From: Kitasatospora terrestris
GTDB taxonomy: Bacteria > Actinomycetota > Actinomycetes > Streptomycetales > Streptomycetaceae
Direction: 5' to 3'
NCBI RefSeq assembly: GCF_039542905.1
Contig: NZ_BAABIS010000001.1
Location: 2,852,001 to 2,916,000, forward strand
DNA: 64,000 bases
The first letter of the stretch is position 1, and each line of letters opens with the position of its first letter. The notes beneath the pieces were generated by a model that made no database searches, had not been told where the DNA came from, and saw nothing but the letters and a program-made list of their open reading frames with translations. The position numbers and the translations under genes are program-made. Below are positions 19,843-29,379 of this stretch, one piece after another.

Positions 19843-22482
19843 TCAGCCCTGCGGCAGCGCCGCGAGCTGGGCGGTGATCCGGACGATGTCGGCCTCGGCG
19901 GCCTCCTGGCGGGTGCGGATCTTGGCGACCACGTCGTCCGGCGCCTTGGCGAGGAACGCCTCGTTGCCGAGCTTCGCGGTGGTCTGCGCTTTCTCCTTCT
20001 CGGCGGCCGCGAGGTCCTTGGCGAGGCGCTTGCGCTCCGCCGCGACATCGATGGTGCCGGACAGGTCCAGCGAGACCGTCGCGCCGGCGACCGGCAGCGA
20101 GGCGGTGGCGGTGAAGCCCTCCTCCGGAACGGTCAGGCGCAGCAGCGAGCGGATCGCGTCCTCGTGGACGCCGAGCACGGTGCCGGCCAGCTCCAGCTGC
20201 GCGGGGACGCGCTGCGCGGGCTGCAGGCCCTGGTCCGAGCGGAAGCGACGGACCTCGGTGACCACCTGCTGCAGCGTGGCGATCTCGGCCTCGGCCTCCG
20301 CGTCGCGGAAGCCGGAGTCCTTCGGCCACTCGGTGACCACCAGCGACTCGGCGCCGGTGAGGGTGGTCCACAGGGTGTCGGTGACGAACGGGACCACCGG
20401 GTGCAGCAGGCGCAGGGTGAGGTCCAGGACCTCGCCGAGCACCCGGCGGGCCGCGTCGGCCTGCGCCCCGCCCTTGGCGAGGGTGGTCTTGGAGAGCTCG
20501 ACGTACCAGTCGAAGACCTCGTCCCAGGCGAAGTGGTAGAGCGCGTCCGAGACCTTGGCGAACTCGTAGTCGTCGTACAGCGCGTCGACCTCGGCCACGG
20601 TCGCGTTGAGGCGCGAGAGGATCCAGCGGTCGACCGGGGTCAGCTCCTCGGCGGCCGGCAGCGGGCCCTCGACGGTGGCGCCGTTCATCAGCGCGAAGCG
20701 GGTGGCGTTCCAGATCTTGTTGCAGAAGTTCCGGGAGCCCTTGACCCAGTCCTCGCCGATCGGCACGTCGGCGCCGGGGTTGGCGCCGCGGGCCAGGGTG
20801 AAGCGGACCGCGTCGGCGCCGTAGGCGTCCATCCAGTCCAGCGGGTCGACGGCGGTGCCGGACGACTTCGACATCTTCTTGCCGAACTCGTCGCGGACCA
20901 GACCGGTCAGGGCGACCGTCTTGAACGGGGCCTGGCCGTCCATCGCGTACAGGCCGAACATCATCATCCGGGCGACCCAGAAGAAGATGATGTCGTGGCC
21001 GGTCAGCAGGACGTCGGTCGGGTAGAACTTCTCCAGGTCGGGGGTCTTCTCCGGCCAGCCCAGCGTGGAGAACGGCCACAGGCCGGAGGAGAACCAGGTG
21101 TCCAGGACGTCCGGGTCCTGGTGCCAGCCCTCGCCGGTCGGCGGCTGCTCGTCCGGTCCGACGCAGACGACCTCGCCGTCGGGGCCGTACCAGACCGGGA
21201 TCCGGTGGCCCCACCAGAGCTGGCGCGAGATGCACCAGTCGTACATGTTGTCGACCCAGTCGAAGTAGCGGCGCTCCAGCTCCTTCGGGTGGATCTCGAC
21301 CCGGCCGTCGCGGACCGCGTCGCCGGCGGCCTGCGCCAGCGGCTCGACCTTGACCCACCACTGCAGCGACAGCCGCGGCTCGACGATGGTGTGGCAGCGC
21401 GAGCAGTGGCCGACCGAGTGGACGTACGGCCGCTTCTCGGCGACGATCCGGCCCTGCTCGCGCAGCGCGCCGACCACGGCGGATCGGGCCTCCAGCCGGT
21501 CCAGGCCGAGGAACGGGCCGTGCACGGTGATGACACCGCGCTCGTCCATCACGGTCAGGTTGGGCAGGCCGTGGCGCTGACCGATGGCGAAGTCGTTGGG
21601 GTCGTGCGCCGGGGTCACCTTGACGGCGCCGGTGCCGAACTCCGGGTCGACGTGCTCGTCGGCGACGACCGGGATCTCCCGGTCGGTCAGCGGCAGCTTG
21701 ATGCTGCGGCCGACCAGGTGCTTGTAGCGCTCGTCGTCCGGGTGGACGGCGACCGCGGTGTCACCGAGCATCGTCTCGGCGCGGGTGGTGGCGACCACGA
21801 TCGAGTCGTCGCCCTCGCCGTAGCGGATCGAGACCAGCTCGCCGTCGCGGTCCTTGTGCTCGACCTCGATGTCGGAGAGCGCGGTGAGGCAGCGCGGGCA
21901 CCAGTTGATGATGCGCTCGGCCCGGTAGATCAGGCCGTCGTCGAAGAGCTTCTTGAAGATGGTCTGGACGGCCTGGGACAGGCCCTCGTCCATGGTGAAG
22001 CGCTCGCGCGACCAGTCGACGCCGTCGCCGAGGCGGCGCATCTGGCCGAGGATCCGGCCGCCGTAGTTCTCCTTCCACTCCCAGACCTTCTCGACGAAGG
22101 CCTCGCGGCCCAGGTCGTGGCGGGAGAGGCCGGACTCGGCGAGCTGCTGCTCCACCTTGTTCTGGGTGGCGATGCCGGCGTGGTCCATGCCGGGCAGCCA
22201 CAGCGCCTCGAAGCCCTGCATCCGCTTGCGGCGGGTGAGGGCGTCCATCAGCGTGTGCTGGAAGGCGTGGCCGAGGTGCAGCGCGCCGGTGACGTTCGGC
22301 GGCGGGATGACGATGGTGTACGCCGGCTTGTCGCTCTTCGCGTCCGCCGTGAAGTAACCGCGCTCCACCCAGCGCTCGTACAGCACGCCCTCTACCTCGG
22401 CCGGGGCGTAGGTCGTCGGGAGGGTGGCTGCGTTGTCCCCGGGGCCGTTGGCGTCGGGGCGCTGGTTCGTCGTGTCGGTCAC
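19843..22482 (-). CDS. valS: Valyl-tRNA synthetase
   Basis: An 879-residue class I aminoacyl-tRNA synthetase that charges tRNA-Val. Motifs: [14 protein letters not shown] (HIGH box), [13 protein letters not shown] (KMSKS), the CP1 editing domain ([20 protein letters not shown]) and a C-terminal coiled coil ([25 protein letters not shown]). Zinc-type pairs CPRC and CSRC are present. The start is placed at GTG 22482 ([15 protein letters not shown]), where family similarity starts; the frame is open 19 codons further. No strong Shine-Dalgarno is seen. It is monocistronic and divergent from the 22631 gene. Confidence 0.96.
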   Translation of the reverse strand: MTDTTNQRPDANGPGDNAATLPTTYAPAEVEGVLYERWVERGYFTADAKSDKPAYTIVIPPPNVTGALHLGHAFQHTLMDALTRRKRMQGFEALWLPGMDHAGIATQNKVEQQLAESGLSRHDLGREAFVEKVWEWKENYGGRILGQMRRLGDGVDWSRERFTMDEGLSQAVQTIFKKLFDDGLIYRAERIINWCPRCLTALSDIEVEHKDRDGELVSIRYGEGDDSIVVATTRAETMLGDTAVAVHPDDERYKHLVGRSIKLPLTDREIPVVADEHVDPEFGTGAVKVTPAHDPNDFAIGQRHGLPNLTVMDERGVITVHGPFLGLDRLEARSAVVGALREQGRIVAEKRPYVHSVGHCSRCHTIVEPRLSLQWWVKVEPLAQAAGDAVRDGRVEIHPKELERRYFDWVDNMYDWCISRQLWWGHRIPVWYGPDGEVVCVGPDEQPPTGEGWHQDPDVLDTWFSSGLWPFSTLGWPEKTPDLEKFYPTDVLLTGHDIIFFWVARMMMFGLYAMDGQAPFKTVALTGLVRDEFGKKMSKSSGTAVDPLDWMDAYGADAVRFTLARGANPGADVPIGEDWVKGSRNFCNKIWNATRFALMNGATVEGPLPAAEELTPVDRWILSRLNATVAEVDALYDDYEFAKVSDALYHFAWDEVFDWYVELSKTTLAKGGAQADAARRVLGEVLDLTLRLLHPVVPFVTDTLWTTLTGAESLVVTEWPKDSGFRDAEAEAEIATLQQVVTEVRRFRSDQGLQPAQRVPAQLELAGTVLGVHEDAIRSLLRLTVPEEGFTATASLPVAGATVSLDLSGTIDVAAERKRLAKDLAAAEKEKAQTTAKLGNEAFLAKAPDDVVAKIRTRQEAAEADIVRITAQLAALPQG

Positions 22483-22630
22483 GACGCACAGTTTACGGAA
22501 CTCCGGAGCGCGGTTACGAACCGCATTTGCCCGAACCACCCGGGCGGGTCGACGCCGCCGTGCGATAGCGTGCCCGAATTACTCGTACGCGACAGGGGCC
22601 GCCGATCCACGGCGGCGGGGGAGACGCCAG

Positions 22631-23539
22631 ATGTACGGCCAGGGGCAGGGGCAGCAGTATCCGCCGCAGGGACAACCGCAGCAGCCGTGGGGGCAGCCGC
22701 AGCAGCCGCCCGGCGTGCCGAACTACGGTGCGCCGCAGCCCCCTTACGGCCAGCCGCAGCAGCCCGCCCCGCCGTACGGCGGCCAGCAGCCGCCCTCCTA
22801 CGGCTACCCCCAGCAGCAGCCGCCGCAGCAGCAGCCGTACCCGCCCCAGCAGCCCTTCCCGCAGCAGCAGGGCCAGCCGGGGTACGGCTACCAGCCGCCG
22901 GCCCCGCCGAAGCGCGGCAACGGACTCCTGATCGGCCTGGTCATCGGCGTGCTGGTGCTGGGCGGCGGCGCCGCGGCCTGGGCGCTGAGCGGCGACGACT
23001 CCCCCGGCGGCGGCGGTGGCACCACCGCCGGCTCGGGCATCGGCGGCAAGTACAAGGTGGTCGCCGCCGACACCGTGCCGGGCGGCTACACCAAGAAGTC
23101 CTCCTCCGACCGGGGCGCGGTCACCGGCGCCGAGGGCCTGGCGACCCTGGAGGCCTCGACCGGCGCGGTCTACCAGAAGTCCCCGGCCGAGCTGCTGATC
23201 CTCGGCGGCAGCTGGGGCACGGTCAAGGATCCGGACGCCCTGATCACGCTCGGCGTCGGGCAGGCCGTCAAGGGCAGCGGCGACGAGAAGCTGACCTGGA
23301 AGAAGGAGCCCACCGCGGTCGACGCCAAGGACCCCAAGGACCCGGGCGGCAAGCTCCGGTGCGGGGTGGCCACCAGCGGCAAGGCCGACATCCCGGTCTG
23401 CATCTGGGCCAACCACGCCACCTTCGGCACCGTGAGCTTCGTCAACACCCTTCCCACCGGCGGCACTTCGCTGCTCACCCAGGCCCAGGCGGCCGACCGC
23501 GCCCGGCAGGTCCGGGACGCCGTCGTGGTCGCCAAGTGA
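22631..23539 (+). CDS. Membrane-anchored protein with Gln/Pro/Tyr-rich N-terminus
   Basis: A 302-residue protein of unknown function. Residues 1-97 are low-complexity (Q, P, G, Y; repeated PQQP-like units), then one transmembrane helix (about 101-121, GLLIGLVIGVLVLGGGAAAW), a Gly-rich hinge and a ~180-residue extracytoplasmic domain containing CGVATSG...PVCIWANHATFG. This organisation is common among actinobacterial envelope proteins. ATG 22631 has no strong Shine-Dalgarno. Its stop overlaps the GTG of the next gene by 4 nt (GTGA), and both share a C-x(12-16)-C-x-W-A motif near the C-terminus, so they look like tandem paralogues. Confidence 0.75.
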   Translation: MYGQGQGQQYPPQGQPQQPWGQPQQPPGVPNYGAPQPPYGQPQQPAPPYGGQQPPSYGYPQQQPPQQQPYPPQQPFPQQQGQPGYGYQPPAPPKRGNGLLIGLVIGVLVLGGGAAAWALSGDDSPGGGGGTTAGSGIGGKYKVVAADTVPGGYTKKSSSDRGAVTGAEGLATLEASTGAVYQKSPAELLILGGSWGTVKDPDALITLGVGQAVKGSGDEKLTWKKEPTAVDAKDPKDPGGKLRCGVATSGKADIPVCIWANHATFGTVSFVNTLPTGGTSLLTQAQAADRARQVRDAVVVAK

Positions 23540-24132
23540 GGTCACGCCGGACGCTCTGGGTGGTGCTCGGCTGCGTGGGCGGCACGCTGCTGGTCACCGT
23601 CGGACTGCTCGGCTACTTCGTCTACGACACCGCCGCGTCGACCGGCCGGAACCGGATCGTGCTGCCGCCGAGCTTCCAGGGCCTCGCCGCCGATCCGGAC
23701 GGCTCGACCGCCAAGGAGCTGGCCGCCCAGCTGGAGTCCGGCTACGCCCGGGGCTCCGGCCGCTGGACCCCGACCGCCCTGGTCAGCGCGGTCTACCGGG
23801 ACGCGGCGACCGGGCGGACGCTGGTCGCGGCCGGCGCGTACGGCCACGTGCTGCGGCCGTCCGACCAGGTGGACACGGTGTTCGACGGCGCCGCGGCCGC
23901 CGGCGACGCGCGGACCGACGGCCGCCGGGACGTCGACCCGGGCCCGCTGGGCGGCCGGATGTCCTGCGCGACCACCGAGAGCCAGGGCCGGCGGGTCGGC
24001 TTCTGCGCCTGGGCCGACGGCAGCACCGTGATGACGCTGGTCGACCTCGACGCCGCCGGGAAGGCCGTCGACCTGGACCGGGTCGCGGCCGCCGCCCGCG
24101 AGCTGCGGCAGCTCTCCGAGATCCCGAAGTAG
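23536..24132 (+). CDS. Membrane-anchored protein, paralogue of the upstream gene
   Basis: A 198-residue protein: a basic N-terminus (MRSRRT), one transmembrane segment (about residues 7-28) and a ~165-residue outside domain ending with MSCATTESQGRRVGFCAWADGST, which parallels the C-W-A motif of the preceding protein. The GTG start at 23536 overlaps the upstream stop (GTGA), implying translational coupling and joint function. No named domain is recognised. A strong bidirectional terminator follows. Confidence 0.72.
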   Translation: MRSRRTLWVVLGCVGGTLLVTVGLLGYFVYDTAASTGRNRIVLPPSFQGLAADPDGSTAKELAAQLESGYARGSGRWTPTALVSAVYRDAATGRTLVAAGAYGHVLRPSDQVDTVFDGAAAAGDARTDGRRDVDPGPLGGRMSCATTESQGRRVGFCAWADGSTVMTLVDLDAAGKAVDLDRVAAAARELRQLSEIPK

Positions 24133-24142
24133 CCCGGACAGC

Positions 24143-24181
24143 GGAACGGCCCCGCACTCACCAGGAGTGCGGGGCCGTTCC
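24143..24181. terminator. Bidirectional terminator between 23536 gene and clpX
   Basis: A perfect 17-bp stem GGAACGGCCCCGCACTC / GAGTGCGGGGCCGTTCC with a 5-nt loop sits between the two convergent stop codons. Confidence 0.88.
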
Positions 24182-24191
24182 GACGACCGGC

Positions 24192-25478
24192 TCAGGCGGA
24201 CTTGTCGCGCCGCTCGCGCTGGATCTTGTCACGCGGGACCAGGGTCGGGATGGCGTGCTTGGAGACCACGTCCCCGGTCACCACCACGCGGGCGACGTCC
24301 TGGCGCGAGGGCACCTCGTACATCACGGACATCAGCACCTCCTCCATGATCGCGCGCAGGCCGCGGGCGCCGGTGCCGCGCAGGATCGCCTGGTCGGCGA
24401 TGGCCTCCAGCGCGTCCCGGGTGAACTCCAGCTCCACGCCGTCCAGCTCGAAGAGCTTGCGGTACTGCTTGACCAGCGCGTTCTTCGGCTCGGTGAGGAT
24501 CTGCAGCAGCGCCTCGCGGTCCAGGTTGTGCACGCTGGTGATCACCGGCAGACGGCCGATGAACTCGGGGATCATGCCGAACTTGACCAGGTCCTCCGGC
24601 ATCACCTGACGGAAGTGGTCGCTCGCGTCCTGCTCCCGCTTGGAGCGGATGGTCGCGCCGAAGCCGATGCCCTTGGCACCCGCGCGGCCCTCGATGATCC
24701 GCTCCAGACCGGCGAAGGCACCGCCCACGATGAACAGCACGTTCGTCGTGTCGATCTGGATGAACTCCTGGTGCGGGTGCTTGCGGCCGCCCTGCGGCGG
24801 CACCGAGGCGGTGGTGCCCTCCAGGATCTTCAGCAGCGCCTGCTGCACGCCCTCGCCGGAGACGTCACGGGTGATCGACGGGTTCTCGCTCTTGCGGGCG
24901 ACCTTGTCGATCTCGTCGATGTAGATGATCCCGGTCTCGGCCTTCTTGACGTCGTAGTCCGCCGCCTGGATCAGCTTGAGCAGGATGTTCTCGACGTCCT
25001 CGCCGACGTATCCGGCCTCGGTCAGCGCGGTGGCGTCCGCGATCGCGAACGGCACGTTCAGCATCCGGGCCAGGGTCTGGGCGAGCAGGGTCTTGCCGGA
25101 GCCGGTCGGGCCGAGCAGCAGGATGTTGGACTTGGCCAGCTCGATGGCGTCCTCGCGGCCGTTGCCGGCGCGGCCGTTCTCCCCGGCCTGGACGCGCTTG
25201 TAGTGGTTGTAGACCGCGACGGACAGCGCCTTCTTCGCGAGGTCCTGGCCGACCACGTACTGGTCGAGGAACTCGTAGATCTCGCGGGGCTTCGGCAGCT
25301 CCTCGAAACGGACCTCCGAGGACTCCGCGAGCTCCTCCTCGATGATCTCGTTGCAGAGGTCGATGCACTCGTCGCAGATGTACACGCCTGGCCCGGCGAT
25401 CAGCTTCTTCACCTGCTTCTGCGACTTGCCGCAGAACGAGCACTTGAGCAGGTCGCCACCGTCTCCGATGCGTGCCAC
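24192..25478 (-). CDS. clpX: ATP-dependent Clp protease ATP-binding subunit ClpX
   Basis: A 428-residue AAA+ unfoldase that feeds substrates to ClpP1P2. The N-terminal zinc-binding domain has C13-x2-C16 and C35-x2-C38; the AAA+ module has Walker A GPTGSGKT, Walker [10 protein letters not shown], the pore-loop GYVG and the ClpP-contacting loop with IGFGA. GTG 25478 ([16 protein letters not shown]) is selected by homology and by AAGGGG upstream; 88 more open codons upstream are not conserved. It follows clpP2 but is separated by a terminator and has its own promoter region with a ClgR-like box. Confidence 0.97.
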   Translation of the reverse strand: MARIGDGGDLLKCSFCGKSQKQVKKLIAGPGVYICDECIDLCNEIIEEELAESSEVRFEELPKPREIYEFLDQYVVGQDLAKKALSVAVYNHYKRVQAGENGRAGNGREDAIELAKSNILLLGPTGSGKTLLAQTLARMLNVPFAIADATALTEAGYVGEDVENILLKLIQAADYDVKKAETGIIYIDEIDKVARKSENPSITRDVSGEGVQQALLKILEGTTASVPPQGGRKHPHQEFIQIDTTNVLFIVGGAFAGLERIIEGRAGAKGIGFGATIRSKREQDASDHFRQVMPEDLVKFGMIPEFIGRLPVITSVHNLDREALLQILTEPKNALVKQYRKLFELDGVELEFTRDALEAIADQAILRGTGARGLRAIMEEVLMSVMYEVPSRQDVARVVVTGDVVSKHAIPTLVPRDKIQRERRDKSA

Positions 25479-25618
25479 GAGGTGCTTCCCCTTCGCCAGG
25501 GGCCCCGCGGGGGTTCCGGGGCCTGGTGCTGTGGACCGGCTGCGCCGTCGGCGGTCGGTCTCGCTATCCGACGGTACTCTGCCGAGCCGGTAATTCCGCC
25601 GACTTCGACAGCTCTGCC

Positions 25619-25636
25619 CTACGCCCTGGGCGAATT
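25619..25636 (-). promoter_or_regulatory. ClgR-like box upstream of clpX
   Basis: On the minus strand AATTCGCCCAGGGCGTAG contains TTCGC-N5-GCG and matches every position of the corynebacterial ClgR pattern I recall (CGCY-N-A-N-RGCG with A/T flanks). It lies about 140 nt upstream of the clpX start in the 302-nt clpP2-clpX interval, which otherwise holds only the clpP2 hairpin and a presumed promoter. Confidence 0.6.
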
Positions 25637-25721
25637 GATACCGAACAGATGCCGTCGTACGGGCATGGACCGCCCGCGCTCCCTCTCGATTGTGCCGGGC
25701 CGAACCGCCCGGCGGAACGGC

Positions 25722-25768
25722 CCGGGGCGGGGCGTACGTCACTCCTCGGTGTGTACGCCCCGCCCCGG
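25722..25768 (-). terminator. Terminator of clpP1-clpP2
   Basis: A perfect 16-bp stem CCGGGGCGGGGCGTAC / GTACGCCCCGCCCCGG with a 15-nt loop lies 12 nt after the clpP2 stop, separating clpP1P2 from clpX. Confidence 0.85.
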
Positions 25769-25780
25769 AGCCGCTCGGCC

Positions 25781-26443
25781 TCAGTCGCTCAGCGAGGTCT
25801 TGCGGGTGGAGATGATCTGGTCGACCAGGCCGTACTCCAGCGACTCCTCGGCGGTGAGGATCTTGTCGCGCTCGATGTCGTCGCGGACCTTCTCGATCGG
25901 ACGGTTGGAGTGCTTGGCCAGCATCTCCTCCAGCTGCGCGCGCATCCGGAAGATCTCGTTGGCCTGGATCTCCAGGTCCGACACCTGGCCGCGGCCGGTC
26001 TCGGTGTACGGCTGGTGGATCAGCACGCGGGCGTTCGGCAGCGCCATCCGCTTGCCCGGGGTGCCGGCGGCCAGGATGACCGCGGCGGCCGAGGCGGCCT
26101 GGCCCATGCAGACCGTCTGGATGTCGGGCTTGACGAACTGCATGGTGTCGTAGATCGCGGTCAGCGCGGTGAACGAGCCGCCCGGGGAGTTGATGTAGAG
26201 CGAGATGTCGCGGTCCGGGTCCATCGACTCCAGGCAGATCAGCTGCGCCATGATGTCGTTCGCCGAGACGTCGTCCACCTGCGAGCCGAGGAAGATGATG
26301 CGCTCCTCGAACAGCTTGGCGTACGGGTCGTACTCGCGGATGCCCTGCGAGGTGCGCTCGACGAAGCGCGGCACGATGTAGCGGCCCTCGGCGCGCATGT
26401 CCTCCAGGCGCGCCTTGGCACCGGACAGGCTGGGGATGTTCAT
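25781..26443 (-). CDS. clpP2: ATP-dependent Clp protease proteolytic subunit ClpP2
   Basis: A 220-residue serine protease subunit of the mixed ClpP1P2 tetradecamer. The nucleophile is in GQAAS118AAA, the His in LIHQPY (His143), and the oxyanion region [10 protein letters not shown] is intact. The N-terminus [27 protein letters not shown] is the longer ClpP2-type extension. It follows clpP1 by 46 nt and precedes a terminator. In Streptomyces the clpP1P2 operon is ClgR-activated and its loss impairs aerial development. Confidence 0.95.
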   Translation of the reverse strand: MNIPSLSGAKARLEDMRAEGRYIVPRFVERTSQGIREYDPYAKLFEERIIFLGSQVDDVSANDIMAQLICLESMDPDRDISLYINSPGGSFTALTAIYDTMQFVKPDIQTVCMGQAASAAAVILAAGTPGKRMALPNARVLIHQPYTETGRGQVSDLEIQANEIFRMRAQLEEMLAKHSNRPIEKVRDDIERDKILTAEESLEYGLVDQIISTRKTSLSD

Positions 26444-26489
26444 GTTCTGTGGTCCTCCGAAGCGTGCGGTCTGTGGTCTGCTGCCTGCG

Positions 26490-27140
26490 TCAGCCCGCGA
26501 GGCCGGCGCCGGTGCCGCCGCCGCCGGGGACGTCCGCCGCGCTGTGCATGATGTCGTCGATCAGACCGTAGGCCTTGGCCTCCTCCGGCGTGAACCAGCG
26601 GTCACGGTCGGAGTCGGCGGTGATCTGGTCGAAGGACTGGCCGCTGTGCTGGGCGATCAGCTCGGACATCCGCTTCTTGGTGCGGAGCAGCTGCTCGGCC
26701 TGGATCTTGATGTCGGTGGCCGAACCGCCGAGGCCGGCGGAGGGCTGGTGCATCAGGATGTTGGCGTTCGGCAGCGAGAAGCGCTTGCCCTTGGCGCCCG
26801 CGGTCAGCAGGAACTGACCCATCGAGGCGGCCATGCCCATCGCGATGGTGACCACGTCGTTCTTGATGTACTGCATGGTGTCGTAGATCGCCATGCCCGC
26901 GGAGATGGAGCCGCCCGGGGAGTTGATGTAGAGGTAGATGTCCTTCTCCGGGTCCGCGGCCAGGAGGAGGAGCTGGGCGGTGATCTTGTTGGCGATGTCG
27001 TCGTCGACCTGCTGGCCGAGGAAGATGATGCGCTCGTTGAGCAGCCGGTTGTAGACCTGGTCGCCCAGGCCGCCGAGCACGTCGCCGGCGGCGGCGTGCG
27101 GCGCCATCAGGCCAGGCATCTGCATCTGCGGGAACGTCAC
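26490..27140 (-). CDS. clpP1: ATP-dependent Clp protease proteolytic subunit ClpP1
   Basis: A 216-residue ClpP family protease subunit, first gene of the clpP1P2 operon. The catalytic triad includes Ser106 (GMAASMGQ) and His131 (LMHQPSAG); [11 protein letters not shown] marks the substrate-binding strand. The C-terminus is Gly-rich ([13 protein letters not shown]). ATG 27140 gives [20 protein letters not shown]; a second in-frame ATG lies seven codons in and a third near codon 12, so the exact start is not certain. Confidence 0.95.
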   Translation of the reverse strand: MTFPQMQMPGLMAPHAAAGDVLGGLGDQVYNRLLNERIIFLGQQVDDDIANKITAQLLLLAADPEKDIYLYINSPGGSISAGMAIYDTMQYIKNDVVTIAMGMAASMGQFLLTAGAKGKRFSLPNANILMHQPSAGLGGSATDIKIQAEQLLRTKKRMSELIAQHSGQSFDQITADSDRDRWFTPEEAKAYGLIDDIMHSAADVPGGGGTGAGLAG

Positions 27141-27228
27141 TTAGCCACCTGCTCAGTCGATCTGCTTGTGTGTCGCTGTCTATGGACCCTAACGCGCAGG
27201 CCCGGTCCCGGAATCCCTCACGCAGACC

Positions 27229-27246
27229 TGTTCGCTGTGAGCGCAG
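27229..27246. promoter_or_regulatory. ClgR box upstream of clpP1P2
   Basis: TGTTCGCTGTGAGCGCAG contains GTTCGC-N5-GCG, the motif I recall for Streptomyces ClgR, 89 nt before the clpP1 start. It also fits the wider corynebacterial ClgR pattern at most positions. ClgR is an activator of clpP1P2 in Streptomyces lividans. Confidence 0.7.
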
Positions 27247-27266
27247 GGTGAGGGCCGGACAACGCA

Positions 27267-27300
27267 GTGGGCCCGGACACCAGGAGGTGTCCGGGCCCAC
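27267..27300 (-). terminator. Terminator of tig
   Basis: A perfect 15-bp stem GTGGGCCCGGACACC / GGTGTCCGGGCCCAC with an AGGA loop lies 21 nt beyond the tig stop codon. Confidence 0.88.
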
Positions 27301-27321
27301 GGCCGGATGTCACGGCGAGGC

Positions 27322-28719
27322 TCAGGCCTCGGTGGTCTCCTCGGCGGCGGCAGCCTCCTCGGTGGAAGCCTCCACCGCGGTCTCGGTCTCGTCCTCGTCG
27401 TCCTCGAAGGTGACGACCTCACCGTTGGTGTCGGTGACCTTGGCGGACTCGACCACGGCGGCCAGCGCCTTGCCGCGGGCGACCTCGCCGACCAGCAGCG
27501 GAACCTGGCCGCCCTGGACGACCTGCTGCGCGAACTGGTCCGGGGTGAGGCCCGAGCCGGCGGCACGGCGGATGAGGTGCTCGGTGAGCTCCTCCTGGTT
27601 CACGCCCAGCTCCAGCTTGGCGACGATCGAGTCCAGGACGAACTGGGTCTTGATGCCCTTCTTCGCCTGCTCCTCGGTCTCCGCGTCGTAGGCCTCGCGG
27701 GTCTTGTCCTGGGAGGCCAGGTAGGTGTCGAGGGTCAGGCCCATCGGCTCCAGCTGGTGGTGCTCCAGGTTGTGCTTGCGGGTCTCGACCTCGTCCTTGA
27801 GGAGCTTCTCCGGGTAGTCCATCTCGACCCGGGTCAGCAGCTCGTCGAGGACCTTCTCCTGGGCCTGGGTGGCCTGGTCGAACTCCTTCATGCGCTCGAG
27901 GCGCTTGCGGGAGTCGCCGCGGAGCTCCTCCAGGGTGTCGAACTCGCTCGCCAGCTGGGCGAACTCGTCGTCGAGCTCGGGGAGCTCCTTCTCCTGGACG
28001 GTGGTCACGGTGACGGTGACCTCGGAGCTCTTGCCGGCCTGGGTGCCGCCCTTGAGCTCGGTGGTGAAGGTCGCGGACTCGCCGGCGGACAGGCCGACCA
28101 CGGCCTCGTCGATGCCCTCGAGCAGGCGGCCGGAGCCGATCTCGTAGCTCACGCCGGTGGCGGTGCCGTCCTCCGGCACCTCGCCGTCGACCTTGGCCTC
28201 CAGGTCGACGACCACGACGTCGCCCTCGGCGGCGGCGCGCTCGACGTCCTTCACGGAGGAGAAGCGCTCGCGGAGCTGCTGCAGCGACTTCTCGACGTCC
28301 TCGTCGGAGACCTCGATCGGGTCGACGACGACCTCGATCTCGGAGAACTCCGGCAGGGTGATCTCCGGGCGGACGTCGACCTCGGCGGTGAACTTGAGGT
28401 CACCGCCGTCGACCAGGGTCTCGACACCCTCGATGTTGGTGATGTCCGGCTGGCCCAGGACGTCGATCTTGCCCTCGTCGACGGCCTGCGTGTAGAAGCG
28501 CGGCAGCGCGTCGTTGACGGCCTCCTCCAGCACGGCACCGCGGCCGAACCGCTGGTCGATCACGCGGTTCGGGATCTTGCCCTTGCGGAAACCCGGGACG
28601 GTGACCTGCTGGTTGATCTTCTGATACGCCGCGTCGAGGCTGGGCTTCAGCTCCTCGAAGGGCACCTCGACGGTGAGTCGAACCCGGGTCGGGTTCAGAG
28701 TCTCGACGGCGCTCTTCAC
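27322..28719 (-). CDS. tig: Trigger factor (ribosome-associated peptidyl-prolyl isomerase)
   Basis: A 465-residue chaperone binding nascent chains at the ribosome exit. The N-terminal ribosome-binding domain carries the GFRKGKIP signature ([20 protein letters not shown]), followed by the FKBP-type domain (about 150-245, starting near [17 protein letters not shown]) and the helical C-terminal arms. The acidic tail ([23 protein letters not shown]) is typical of actinobacterial trigger factors. GTG 28719 ([15 protein letters not shown]) has GGAG upstream; the frame is open 28 codons further without conservation. It lies next to clpP1P2 and clpX as in most actinobacteria. Confidence 0.97.
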   Translation of the reverse strand: MKSAVETLNPTRVRLTVEVPFEELKPSLDAAYQKINQQVTVPGFRKGKIPNRVIDQRFGRGAVLEEAVNDALPRFYTQAVDEGKIDVLGQPDITNIEGVETLVDGGDLKFTAEVDVRPEITLPEFSEIEVVVDPIEVSDEDVEKSLQQLRERFSSVKDVERAAAEGDVVVVDLEAKVDGEVPEDGTATGVSYEIGSGRLLEGIDEAVVGLSAGESATFTTELKGGTQAGKSSEVTVTVTTVQEKELPELDDEFAQLASEFDTLEELRGDSRKRLERMKEFDQATQAQEKVLDELLTRVEMDYPEKLLKDEVETRKHNLEHHQLEPMGLTLDTYLASQDKTREAYDAETEEQAKKGIKTQFVLDSIVAKLELGVNQEELTEHLIRRAAGSGLTPDQFAQQVVQGGQVPLLVGEVARGKALAAVVESAKVTDTNGEVVTFEDDEDETETAVEASTEEAAAAEETTEA

Positions 28720-28924
28720 GGTGGGGTCTCCTATGGGGCTTGCGGTCAGGGCGATAGGCGGTTGGAGCTGCGATGGGAATTTCGGCTTCCGTACTACCGC
28801 CAACGCCCCATCCTACCGGTACCACGAAAGCCGCTGTGTACCCCACGGGCACCAGGGGGCGCACCCGCCCGACGGCCGGTACGACAACAGGGCCCCGCCC
28901 GCCGGACGAGACCCTGCCGCACTG

Positions 28925-28998
28925 TCGGGGTGACCGGATTCGAACCGACGGCCTTCCGCTCCCAAAGCGGACGCGCTACCAACCTGCGCCACACCCCG
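28925..28998 (-). tRNA. tRNA-Pro (anticodon UGG)
   Basis: The minus strand folds into a complete cloverleaf: acceptor CGGGGTG / CACCCCG, D arm with GGTTGGTAGCGC, anticodon stem TCCGC / GCGGA with loop TTTGGGA (anticodon TGG) and T loop TTCGAAT. The discriminator base is A, and CCA is not encoded. No intron is seen. Confidence 0.95.
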
Positions 28999-29166
28999 TG
29001 GTGCCGAGAGGAAGAGTACACGTCGGCCGTCCACCGCCCGTGGTCATATCGGCGCCCGCACGAGCGAAAGCGGTGTGCATTCCACCGACCCGACCAGGTA
29101 CGCTAGCGACGTCCTCGTGACCGCCTCGGCGGCCCGGGGGCGAGCTGTGCCGCCGACGGCGGCCAT

Positions 29167-29237
29167 GCGGGTGTAGCTCAATGGTAGAGCCCCAGTCTTC
29201 CAAACTGGTCACGCGAGTTCGATTCTCGTCACCCGCT
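29167..29237 (+). tRNA. tRNA-Gly (anticodon UCC)
   Basis: A complete cloverleaf: acceptor GCGGGTG / CACCCGC, D arm GCTC-AATGGTA-GAGC, anticodon stem CCAGT / ACTGG with loop CTTCCAA (anticodon TCC), T arm with TTCGATT. CCA is not encoded. It is divergent from the tRNA-Pro gene 168 nt away. Confidence 0.95.
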
Positions 29238-29245
29238 CCGCGCAG

Positions 29246-29280
29246 AACGGCCCCGGCTGCCCCAGGCAGCCGGGGCCGTT
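29246..29280 (+). terminator. Terminator of tRNA-Gly
   Basis: A perfect 16-bp stem AACGGCCCCGGCTGCC / GGCAGCCGGGGCCGTT with a CCA loop, 8 nt after the tRNA. Confidence 0.85.
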
Positions 29281-29310
29281 GCCGTTCCCGCTGGTCCGGC
29301 CGGGTGCGCC

Positions 29311-29350
29311 CACGGCCCCGGGCACCCCTCGCGGGGCGGCCGGGGCCGTG
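29311..29350 (-). terminator. Hairpin after the LysM/M23 peptidase gene
   Basis: The 11-bp arms CACGGCCCCGG / CCGGGGCCGTG with an 18-nt loop start 29 nt past the stop of the minus-strand peptidase gene. Confidence 0.65.
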
Positions 29351-29379
29351 TGTGGTGACTGCGCCGTCTACCGCAGGGG

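Noticed and set aside
22483..22630. T-box leader for valS
   Set aside because: No specifier hairpin or T-box core (TGGNACC) is present in the short divergent gap; actinobacterial T-boxes are mainly known from ileS.
28925..29237. tRNA genes as an integration (att) site
   Set aside because: No integrase, direct repeat of a tRNA 3' end or change of base composition is seen next to either tRNA.
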